A stretch of 64,000 bases of DNA, from contig JAXIUW010206952.1 in NCBI GenBank assembly GCA_035591015.1, forward strand, positions 62,001-126,000, in the 5' to 3' direction. The notes beneath the pieces are model-generated. The model searched no databases. It was not told where the DNA came from and saw only the letters and a program-made list of their open reading frames with translations. This stretch comes from Cephalothrix simula. Lineage: Eukaryota; Nemertea; Palaeonemertea; Archinemertea; Cephalotrichidae. A program made the position numbers and the translations under genes. Of this stretch, positions 27,735-35,571 are shown piece by piece; the first letter of the stretch is position 1, and the number at the start of each line of letters is the position of its first letter.

Positions 27735-28550
27735 CTAGGCGATTTTTTCTATGTATAACAATGAGAAACCAATGCGGATTAAGCATACTGGCAATAAAAA
27801 TAAGCCGCCTGCATCAAGCATAAGCAATACTAGCGGAAACAAGCCGGCCGGCAGCCAGTACAAAAGCAGCTCTTTAAGCATACGACTGGTAGCTGTAGAG
27901 CTCTCAAGGGCATCAATATGGCTCAAGAAAAACAGGAATAAATACACAAAGATAGACCACATCAATAGCGGTTCAATAGCTATTTTGGGATTGTTAGCAG
28001 ACAGTATCTCTAATAGGGTAATAGCTGCTAGTCCATCACTAAAAAAAACCAGCATTAGCAACAACAATCTAGCCATGTACGTAATAGACTTAAAGCCCTG
28101 ATTATGAATAAAAGGCACAATAATTAGCGTTGCGGCCAATATAGCCAAGATTATGTTAATTAAAGGCAAAAGCCATACAAATAATGCCAAGGCACTAACC
28201 GTTATTAACGCACCCACTACGGCCATAATTATCCAGAGCAAGAACTCAATTTTCTTAGCCTGAAAGGCGTTGCGTAGTGCGCCCAGCCAGCTTGGCGAGG
28301 GTGTCTGAAAGCCAGTAAGGAGCTTATAGTAAGCTATTATTCCTGCAAAAGAAGCCACGCTTAAAAATATTCTGCTGGGTAGACTTAGCTGGGTAATATT
28401 CAGCAAAGCCGCTCCAATAATGGCTCCAAAACTTAATAAGATACAATAAATATAAATGCTAGACTGCTTAGTATGCAGGCGTTCTGCTCCAAAGATATAC
28501 GGCAGAACTGATGCAGAAGAGTGTTTTTGAGAAGAATTATTCTGGTCCAA
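27735..28550 (-). CDS. Multi-pass membrane protein, 271 aa
   Basis: Not recognised by family. About eight hydrophobic segments from residue 28 onward (YIYCILLSFGAIIGAALLNI; FLLWIIMAVVGALITVSALA; ALFVWLLPLINIILAILAAT; MWSIFVYLFLFFLSHIDAL and others). The N-terminal 25 residues are polar and rich in Ser. It lies 21 bp behind the zinc-ribbon gene on the same strand and is probably cotranscribed with it. Confidence 0.62.
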   Translation of the reverse strand: MDQNNSSQKHSSASVLPYIFGAERLHTKQSSIYIYCILLSFGAIIGAALLNITQLSLPSRIFLSVASFAGIIAYYKLLTGFQTPSPSWLGALRNAFQAKKIEFLLWIIMAVVGALITVSALALFVWLLPLINIILAILAATLIIVPFIHNQGFKSITYMARLLLLMLVFFSDGLAAITLLEILSANNPKIAIEPLLMWSIFVYLFLFFLSHIDALESSTATSRMLKELLLYWLPAGLFPLVLLMLDAGGLFLLPVCLIRIGFSLLYIEKIA

Positions 28551-28571
28551 TTACAAAGTTAACTGTGCTGG

Positions 28572-29285
28572 TTAATCTGAGCTGGGGGTAAAAACCAAAA
28601 ACCGGCGACAGTGCGAACAATTGTGGAGTTTATCTGGATTAGCCAACACTATGTTATAGGTTTGCGGAGAAATGGTCATTGAACAGCCAGAACAGGCCGG
28701 ACTGTCTATCTTAACTATGGCAGGATTTTTACCAGACTGAATAAGCCTTTTGTAGAGCATGATAGTTGGGGCTTCAAACATCTCAAGGGTGCTCAAAACA
28801 TCTGCGATAAGTTTTTCTATCTTATCTTGCAGAGCTTGCATATTGCTTTCAGCCTCATTTTTGAGGCTTTCAAACTGAGCTTTGGCTTCGTCATACGCTT
28901 GACGAGCTTCAGTTACGCTCGGTTCAAGCTCATCAATTTTTATTCTATTTTCAAGGATACTGTTTTGGAGGCGATCATTGAGTTTGCGCACATCATCAAT
29001 TTGCTTTTGAGCGGCGGCATACTCTTTTTGGGTTTTAACGAGCTTTATCTGCTCTTCGTACTTGCTTAATGTATCTAAAGCAATTTCAATAGTGGCAGTA
29101 CTTTCATTATTTTGGGCTTTTAGTTCATCAAGGGGGGCACTGACTTCAGCAAAACGAGCGGCCTCAACTTCAAAATTTTGCTTAAGTTCATTAAGTTCGG
29201 AGGGGAGCTTTTTTAGGCTTCTGCTGAGTGATGCTATTTCTACATCTACATCAGCAATCCTAACTAAATCTTCATTTACAGACAT
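28572..29285 (-). CDS. CT398/FlgZ-like coiled-coil zinc-ribbon protein
   Basis: A 237-residue protein: a long coiled coil (residues about 20-170, with YEEQIKLVKTQKEYAAAQKQ and VRKLNDRLQNSILENRIKID) and a C-terminal C4 zinc ribbon (SPACSGCSMTISPQ ... HNCSHCRRFLVF), two CxxC pairs. This is the zf-RING_7/DUF164 family (CdsZ/CT398, FlgZ), found next to varied partners and proposed as an adaptor in secretion, flagellar or RNA-related systems. It lies 55 bp from the tRNA gene on the same strand. Confidence 0.85.
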   Translation of the reverse strand: MSVNEDLVRIADVDVEIASLSRSLKKLPSELNELKQNFEVEAARFAEVSAPLDELKAQNNESTATIEIALDTLSKYEEQIKLVKTQKEYAAAQKQIDDVRKLNDRLQNSILENRIKIDELEPSVTEARQAYDEAKAQFESLKNEAESNMQALQDKIEKLIADVLSTLEMFEAPTIMLYKRLIQSGKNPAIVKIDSPACSGCSMTISPQTYNIVLANPDKLHNCSHCRRFLVFTPSSD

Positions 29286-29340
29286 TAAAGCTCAAAGTTC
29301 AAAAAGCACCTCAACCTGCGCTCATTATAGCGCAACACAG

Positions 29341-29414
29341 TGGGCCTACCTGGGCTCGAACCAGGGACAGACCGGTTATGAGCCGGCTACTCTAACCAAC
29401 TGAGTTATAGGCCC
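29341..29414 (-). tRNA. tRNA with CAT anticodon (Met elongator or Ile2)
   Basis: A 74-nt cloverleaf on the minus strand: acceptor GGGCCTA / TAGGCCC with discriminator A, D arm AACTCAGTTGGTTAGAGT, anticodon arm CCGGCTCATAACCGG with loop CTCATAA, T arm CCTGGTTCGAGCCCAGG. The CCA end is not encoded. CAT reads Met, or Ile (AUA) if lysidine-modified; the sequence alone does not settle which. Confidence 0.92.
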
Positions 29415-30119
29415 CATATTCTACGTTTGCCAAACGGCTTACTGAATGTGAATCATAACCCTAACAAAACAGGTTTGCAAGCATTCAATAATTAAACAAG
29501 CCTAAACAGATAATCAGCCCTGCCTCAAGAACATTAGCACCTGAACAGCAATTTATTAAATATTATCAAAATTTTATGCTCAGTGAGATTACTATAACGG
29601 CTACTATAACGGTCACTAAAGCAGCCACGCAGCTACTAAAATAATCACCGCAACCATTACAAGTACTTAGAAGGCTAATCATCTAGTTGATGATGGCGCA
29701 CCGCAGACACTGTTACGGCCTTGGTGAGGCATTGATGAGCTACGCCACCGCCAGTGATAGTTATAAGATATTCCTAAGACACTAATAATATTCCGTTAAA
29801 ATACTGCTGATGTCGCCGGGTCGCTACTAGCTTACTACTTGCTTACTGCGAAGATGATCATAAGACGTATAAGACGCCATCTTATGTGAACTAAAGCCTA
29901 TGTTTTTGACTAAGAAAGATGCTGCGTAGTCGCTACAAGGCATTCTGCAAGAGGCACTATAAGAAGCGCGCCAAGAGGCTTCTTCAAAACACTCTATAGA
30001 GATCTGCAGGAACTTATAAAACGCTCTAAAAGACACTTATAAGACACTTTATAGTGCATCATGAAACTTTAGGAAGAGGCCTCAACTAGAGATAATCCAG
30101 TGGGCGAGATAGTCGGCAC
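29415..30119. other. Intergenic region, 705 bp, no gene
   Basis: No gene with convincing composition. The 3' part (29850-30060) has recurring ataagac/taaaagac words (for example acttataagacactttatag), a degenerate short-period pattern similar to those seen in other gaps of this window. A minus-strand frame at 29827-30036 has no recognised features. Confidence 0.4.
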
Positions 30120-31844
30120 TCAGTCATAGGTTACACGCCAAACTTCTTCAACAGAGGTTATGCCTTCTTTTACATGATCAATTCCATACTGACGCATGGT
30201 CTTCATGCCATCATTAATGGCGACATCACGCAAAAATGAGCTGTCATGGCTCTTTTGCAGGGCATCTTTAATGTTATCGGTAACTACTAATAGCTCAAAC
30301 AGGCCAATGCGACCCTTATAACCGCTGCTCTTACATTCTAGGCAGCCTTGAGGGCGGTAGATGGTGTCATTCTGGCTGAGAGAAACTCGGCTTGAGTTAA
30401 ACATAGCCATTGCGCTGGCTTTTTCTTCAGTATTAAGCGGTACCTTGCAATTACTACAAAGTCTCCGCAATAGTCTTTGGGCTAAAATAACATTCACCGT
30501 TGCTGACACAAGATAGCCATCTACCCCCATATCAACCAAGCGGGTGATAGTGGCTGCCGCACTGTTAGTATGCACCGTGCTAAACACAGAATGACCCGTT
30601 AATGATGCCTGAATAGCAATTTCGGCGGTTTCCTTATCACGCATCTCACCAACCATTATCACATCAGGGTCTTGCCGCAAAACAGAGCGCAGAGCATGCG
30701 AAAAAGTTAGGCCAAGCCGTTGATTGACCTCAATTTGTACATAGCCCGGAATCTTGTATTCAACGGGGTCTTCAATGGTCATTATGTTGTACTTAACCCG
30801 ATCAATCTCGTTAAGTGCGCTGTACAGAGTGGTCGTTTTACCGCTACCAGTTGGCCCGGTAACCAGTGCAATACCGCCGCTTTGATGGATTTTTGACATA
30901 AACTGATCATGGATATTAGGCGGCATTCCCAAGTGCGACAATCCAAAAACATTTGTATCTTGATACAGTAAGCGCATAACGGCCTTTTCACCATGCACCG
31001 TGGGAATAATTGAGATTCTAATATCAATGCGCTTGCCGGCAATCAAAATTAAGGTTCGGCCATCCTGAGGCAGGCCACGCTGTGATATATCCAGACGTGA
31101 CATTATTTTAATTCTATTGATTAGCGTTCGTTGAACAGCACGAGGCAAAACCAAAGTCTGGTGTAAGTCGCCATCCATGCGAAAGCGCACAATAACATCA
31201 GAGGGCGTGCCGTCAATATGAATATCGCTGGTGTTATTGTTGGCTGCCTGATAAAGAATGCCGTTCAGCATACGCTTAATAGGTTCTTCATCCTTAGCAT
31301 CAAGCAGGTCTTCAGGCTCTTCAATGCCCCATAATGATGTTTCTGACTGGCCAACGGAATCGATAACCTCGCCAACATGCTCAGAGGTGCTTTCTTCACG
31401 CTGATAGGCACGGTTGATTAGTGCAATTATGGCCTGATGCGTAGATAACTCGCAGATAATATTGCGATTAAATTTTTGACCAATATCCCAGATGGGCTCT
31501 TTAACTTCAGGGTCAGAGGTAGCCACCCATAGAGTTTCATCATCCATTGAAGTCGGAAAAAAACCAAAGCGCTTGGCATAGCGGATGGGAATATTTTTGG
31601 TGAATTCAGGCTGTACCTCAACTTTATCAAGCGATGGCTTAAAATTTATGCCATAAGAGAGTGCCACGCATTGCTGAACCATATTTTCAGTAATGCCATC
31701 TAGCTGTAGTAGCTCTGCTTTAAGCTGTGGCAGTTCAATTTCTGATTGTCCAATGCGCTGGGCTAAGGGGGCAATCATCGCCTCAGAAACCTTAAAGTTT
31801 TCTTGAAGCTGATGGAGTATGTTGGGCAATAATTCAGTGCTCAT
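30120..31844 (-). CDS. Type II secretion / type IV pilus assembly ATPase (GspE/PilB)
   Basis: A 574-residue cytoplasmic hexameric ATPase that powers pilus or pseudopilus assembly. The N-terminal part (residues about 1-150) is T2SSE_N-like. Walker A GPTGSGKTTTLYSAL is near residue 335, with DPDVIMVGEMRDKETAEIAI (Walker B and Asp box), VFSTVHTNSA (His box), and a zinc site LCSNCKVPLN ... GCLECKSSGYKGR in the C-terminal region. No other pilus or secretion genes are in the window, so the machine it serves is unknown. It follows the helicase gene by 6 bp. Confidence 0.92.
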   Translation of the reverse strand: MSTELLPNILHQLQENFKVSEAMIAPLAQRIGQSEIELPQLKAELLQLDGITENMVQQCVALSYGINFKPSLDKVEVQPEFTKNIPIRYAKRFGFFPTSMDDETLWVATSDPEVKEPIWDIGQKFNRNIICELSTHQAIIALINRAYQREESTSEHVGEVIDSVGQSETSLWGIEEPEDLLDAKDEEPIKRMLNGILYQAANNNTSDIHIDGTPSDVIVRFRMDGDLHQTLVLPRAVQRTLINRIKIMSRLDISQRGLPQDGRTLILIAGKRIDIRISIIPTVHGEKAVMRLLYQDTNVFGLSHLGMPPNIHDQFMSKIHQSGGIALVTGPTGSGKTTTLYSALNEIDRVKYNIMTIEDPVEYKIPGYVQIEVNQRLGLTFSHALRSVLRQDPDVIMVGEMRDKETAEIAIQASLTGHSVFSTVHTNSAAATITRLVDMGVDGYLVSATVNVILAQRLLRRLCSNCKVPLNTEEKASAMAMFNSSRVSLSQNDTIYRPQGCLECKSSGYKGRIGLFELLVVTDNIKDALQKSHDSSFLRDVAINDGMKTMRQYGIDHVKEGITSVEEVWRVTYD

Positions 31845-31850
31845 AGCGCA

Positions 31851-33788
31851 TTAGTATAATATCTTGCGATTATTATGTACTCTGTCCATGGCAAACGCAT
31901 ACATGTCATTATTTATTTTGACTAAGTTACGAGGCACTTCACGCAAAAAGCGTGACTCTCTGGCTAGTGTGCGGCGGTTATTCAAGCCTGCCATACGGGG
32001 TACAAATATCTCTAGGGCTTGTTGGGCTCTGGTTACCCCTACATAGAATAAACGACGCTCTTCTTCAATTTTCATCTCATCATACACAGAAAGTTCTGAT
32101 GGAAGCATGCCTTCGCAGAGGCCAATCATAAATACAACGTGCCATTCCAGACCTTTAGCCTTGTGAATGGTTGACAAACAAACTTGTTCTTGATGGCCTT
32201 CATTGCCTGATGAATTCTCTAGTAATGACATTTGCGATAAAAATTCTTCAAGGTCTTCAAAGCCAGCTGCTAAATCAAGCAGGGCTTCTATGTCAGCACG
32301 GCGTTCTTTATAGTTATCGTAGAGCAAGGCCATTTTTTCATGATAAAAGCCTTCCCAAGCAATGCTCAGCTGTGCCGGATGCGAGGTTTCTTCTAAGATC
32401 TCGCTAAAGGTTGCAGTTAAGTTATGCCACTCATCCCGGGATCGTTTAGGGATGGCCTTCTGCAAGGTTTCATTTTCTGCTCCCAAATGAACCCCCCCTG
32501 CCTCAGCAAAAATATCTATGATTTGTTGAACCTTTTTAGCTCCAATACCGCTGACCATTAAGAGTATTCTCTTCCAAGCGACTTCATCTAACGGATTGTA
32601 AACTACCCGCAGAAACGCCAAAATATCTTTGATATGCGCCTGCTCAGAAAAGCGCAGTCCAGAGTTGATGTTAAAGGGTATTTGCTGTTGAGTAAGCTCA
32701 AACTGCACCGACATTGAATGACGATGATTACGGTACAGCACACACATTTTATCTAAGGGAACACCGCAACGGTTATGATAGGCGATGCGCTTACTAAGCA
32801 GTCTAGCCTCAAAGGTAGAATCACTAACTTTGAAAATTTCGGGCGTATTTTCAAGAGGTTCATTGTTAGCACTAAGATTTTTGGGCAGTCGGCCTTGATT
32901 ATGAGCAATAGAGGCCGCCGCCACCGATATAATTTGAGGGCTGCTACGATAATTAATGGTTAACGGGTAAATTGTTGCTGCATAACGCTGATCGAAGCTC
33001 AGAATATTACGCACATCAGAGCCACGCCAGCTATAGATAGTTTGGTCATCATCGCCCACCGCCATAACGTTGGGGGTAGCCTTATAAAGTTCGTTAATGA
33101 TTTTTTCTTGAATATGATTAGTATCTTGGTACTCATCAACCAGCACATACTCTATCTGAGTAAGTATGTTGATTTGAGGGTGTTCTTTAAGCAAGCGATA
33201 CCAGTTAAGCAGTAAATCATCAAAATCCATGTAATTGTTGTTGATTTTCAGCTTCAAAAATTCTTCGTAGATTAGCGTTAGGGGGTTAATTAGGCCATCT
33301 AGCTGTGTAAAGTGGTCGTTGATGATTGCCGCAATATCTGTGCTATTAAAGCAGGTTGCCTGAGAGAACACAGAGCCAATTAGCCGATTTTTCGGTAATT
33401 CCTTGCTATTAAAGCTACAATTAGCAACGGCTTGGCGAATTAGATCTGTACGATCTTTGTCGTCAATAATGGTGTAGTTAGTGGCATAGCCAACCAAGTC
33501 AGCATAGCGGCGCAGAAATCTATTGGCGATTGAATGAAAGGTGCCCTTTAATATTTTATTGGCGTAGCTAGCATCATTAATAAGGTCGGTAACGCGTTGC
33601 CCCATCTCTTTGGCAGCCTTGTTGGTAAAGGTGAGCATCATGATTGATTCCGGAGGTTGACCTTCTTCAATCAATCTGGCGACTCGATTAACAATAACTC
33701 TGGTTTTGCCAGAGCCAGCACCGGCCAAGACTAGAGCTGCTCCGTGATTATGGGCTACAATATCAAGCTGTTGTTTATTGAGTTGCAC
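31851..33788 (-). CDS. ATP-dependent DNA helicase, UvrD/PcrA/Rep family
   Basis: A 645-residue superfamily 1A helicase (3'-5'). Motifs in order: Q motif LNKQQLDIVAH, I AGAGSGKTRVIVNRVARL, Ia MLTFTNKAAKEM, II VLVDEYQDTN, III GDDDQTIYSWRGSD, IV LTINYRSSPQI, V STIHKAKGLEWHVVF and VI EERRLFYVGVTRA. Slightly shorter than E. coli UvrD (720), lacking much of the C-terminal tail. DNA repair or replication restart; the exact paralog is not decided. Confidence 0.93.
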   Translation of the reverse strand: MQLNKQQLDIVAHNHGAALVLAGAGSGKTRVIVNRVARLIEEGQPPESIMMLTFTNKAAKEMGQRVTDLINDASYANKILKGTFHSIANRFLRRYADLVGYATNYTIIDDKDRTDLIRQAVANCSFNSKELPKNRLIGSVFSQATCFNSTDIAAIINDHFTQLDGLINPLTLIYEEFLKLKINNNYMDFDDLLLNWYRLLKEHPQINILTQIEYVLVDEYQDTNHIQEKIINELYKATPNVMAVGDDDQTIYSWRGSDVRNILSFDQRYAATIYPLTINYRSSPQIISVAAASIAHNQGRLPKNLSANNEPLENTPEIFKVSDSTFEARLLSKRIAYHNRCGVPLDKMCVLYRNHRHSMSVQFELTQQQIPFNINSGLRFSEQAHIKDILAFLRVVYNPLDEVAWKRILLMVSGIGAKKVQQIIDIFAEAGGVHLGAENETLQKAIPKRSRDEWHNLTATFSEILEETSHPAQLSIAWEGFYHEKMALLYDNYKERRADIEALLDLAAGFEDLEEFLSQMSLLENSSGNEGHQEQVCLSTIHKAKGLEWHVVFMIGLCEGMLPSELSVYDEMKIEEERRLFYVGVTRAQQALEIFVPRMAGLNNRRTLARESRFLREVPRNLVKINNDMYAFAMDRVHNNRKILY

Positions 33789-33930
33789 AATGCTACTTAG
33801 GATTTATCATAGATTAACAAATATTGACTGTGGCGGCTTGGGTCAATCCTCCAAATTTGCGCCACTATAATTATAGCTAATGTGGTCTAAAAATAGCTAG
33901 TGAACTAAGTAGGCATCCTAAGATTTATTA

Positions 33931-34821
33931 ATGTTACGGAAGAAGACATCATCTAAATTGCGCCCTCAAAATGGGCGTATGCCTAAGCAATACAAGGTAT
34001 CACGCAGTAAAAAAGCATCACGCAATAGTAAAAAACCAGCGACTTGGAGAGCAATGGCGGTTAGCTCTATGGCGTGGCTAGCTGCCAAATATTTAACGCT
34101 AATCTTGGTGCTGCTTAGTCTGTGGATTGCCTTAGGAGCATGGTTTAGTGTTTTGTCTATGCGCAGTCTGCCGATAAATAGCATTCGTATTAGCGGTGCT
34201 AACTCAGTTTTACAGAAAGATATTGGCGCAGTGCTAAAACCGTTTTTGGGACAAGATTTAAATAATTTAGATTTGCTGGCCTTATCACGTAGAATTTCTG
34301 AGATACCCGAAGTTTTGGCCGCTAAGGCACGCATTGACTATCCCGAGGGGTTGCGAGTGATTGTTGTTGAGCGCAAGCCTGTGCTTAAACTACAAGCTGC
34401 CAATGGCGAAAGTTTTTTGATGGATGATGCCGGCGTGCTGCTCTCTAAGGCACAGAGCGACTCTTTGCCAGAGATGCTGCTGCCCCTAGAAGATGCTTAT
34501 GCCGGTCTAAAGATAGAGCTAGAGCAGCTTGATGAAGGCTTGCATCTTTTAGAGAACTGGCCAGAGCCATACCTAGCATTGCGTGATAATGCTCGCATTG
34601 ATATAAGAGAACCGTTTCAGATTGTTCTTGATTTAGAAGCGATTAGGCAGAGAGTTTATTTGCCCCGAAGCTCTGCTAACGAAGCTCTAGGGCTTTACTT
34701 TGAGGTCAGCGGTCAGTATCCAGTAGAAAGCGTTAGCCCTCAACGGGTGCTGGTTTATGACTTGCGGGCGTGGGAGGCTCGCTATGGAGGCAGGGTCTAC
34801 CGTAGTTTACAGAAACCTTAG
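33931..34821 (+). CDS. ftsQ: Cell division protein FtsQ
   Basis: A 296-residue bitopic divisome protein. A basic cytoplasmic tail (KYKVSRSKKASRNSKKPATW) leads to one membrane segment (KYLTLILVLLSLWIALGAWF, about residues 52-71), then the POTRA domain (LPINSIRISGANSVLQKDIG) and the FtsQ domain (SRRISEIPEVLAAKARIDYP; VERKPVLKLQ). Fits FtsQ/DivIB in layout and length. It is not next to murC, ddl or ftsA as in most genomes but to dtd (15 bp downstream), an unusual location. Confidence 0.85.
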   Translation: MLRKKTSSKLRPQNGRMPKQYKVSRSKKASRNSKKPATWRAMAVSSMAWLAAKYLTLILVLLSLWIALGAWFSVLSMRSLPINSIRISGANSVLQKDIGAVLKPFLGQDLNNLDLLALSRRISEIPEVLAAKARIDYPEGLRVIVVERKPVLKLQAANGESFLMDDAGVLLSKAQSDSLPEMLLPLEDAYAGLKIELEQLDEGLHLLENWPEPYLALRDNARIDIREPFQIVLDLEAIRQRVYLPRSSANEALGLYFEVSGQYPVESVSPQRVLVYDLRAWEARYGGRVYRSLQKP

Positions 34822-34836
34822 CTAGATTTTTTAAGT

Positions 34837-35280
34837 ATGCGCTTAGTTATTCAAAGAGTTGATGAAGCCTTGGTTACCGTAGAAGAAAAACCGGTTGGAG
34901 TAATTGATAAAGGCTTGGCAGTGCTGGTTGGTTTTAGTCGTGATGATAACGAAGAGCTATTATTGCCAATGGCGAATAAGCTACTCAATATGCGCCTTTT
35001 TCCCGGGCAAAAGCCCACGGACTACTCAGTGCTTGATGTTGAGGGCGGATTGTTGCTGATTTCGCAGTTCACCCTCTATGCCCGCAACAAAAAAGGGCGA
35101 AGACCTGACTTTACTCGGGCTATGGACGGCGAGCAGGCTGCGGTGTTGTTTAATAGTTTTTGCCAAATTTGCCAAGACGGCGGAGCCAACGTAGAGCGTG
35201 GCAGCTTTGGTAATTTTATGACGGTTAAACTGAGTAATAGCGGGCCGCTGACTATCATTCTTGATAGTGATGATATCTAA
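34837..35280 (+). CDS. dtd: D-aminoacyl-tRNA deacylase
   Basis: A 147-residue enzyme that hydrolyses D-aminoacyl-tRNAs. Signature motifs: MRLVIQRVDEALVTV at the N-terminus, LLISQFTLYARNKKGRRPDF with the SQFTLYA loop, and NSGPLTIILDS near the end. Slightly divergent in the middle (ANVERGSFGNFMTVKLSN). Starts ATG 34837, 15 bp behind ftsQ. Confidence 0.94.
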   Translation: MRLVIQRVDEALVTVEEKPVGVIDKGLAVLVGFSRDDNEELLLPMANKLLNMRLFPGQKPTDYSVLDVEGGLLLISQFTLYARNKKGRRPDFTRAMDGEQAAVLFNSFCQICQDGGANVERGSFGNFMTVKLSNSGPLTIILDSDDI

Positions 35281-35470
35281 TTAGTTCTGATTTAGCCTGA
35301 AACTGCTTAATCGCCGATGACTGGTTGCTGTTCATCAACAGACCCAATGAGCCACAGCCTTTTATACAGCGGCATCTTATTTAGTGGTATTATATTTAGC
35401 GGTATTTTGCGGAGCAATATTTTTCTGAGTGCGCCGAGCAACACTTCGTTTGGAAGTAGTTATCTCAATT

Positions 35471-35502
35471 TGTGGCAGGCTTCTGCTAAGAGGCCTGCCA
35501 CA
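35471..35502. terminator. Stem-loop between convergent genes
   Basis: TGTGGCAGGCTTCT pairs with AGAGGCCTGCCACA across a gcta loop (14 bp, one G-T). It lies between the plus-strand dtd and the minus-strand RCC1 gene. No T tract on either side, so a bidirectional terminator is only an inference. Confidence 0.45.
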
Positions 35503-35571
35503 GGTAATTATCTTGATAAGCATCTTGATAAGCATCTTAATGCTCAGATTGGCTGAGGGTATCAGGCGATG

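Noticed and set aside
29062-29403. 113-codon plus-strand frame over the tRNA
   Set aside because: Antisense to the zinc-ribbon gene and the tRNA; composition follows from them.
35317-35556. 79-codon plus-strand frame between dtd and the RCC1 gene
   Set aside because: Low-complexity composition (LYSGILFSGIIFSGILRSN, DKHLDKHLN) arising from short tandem words, plus a stem-loop inside; no ribosome site.
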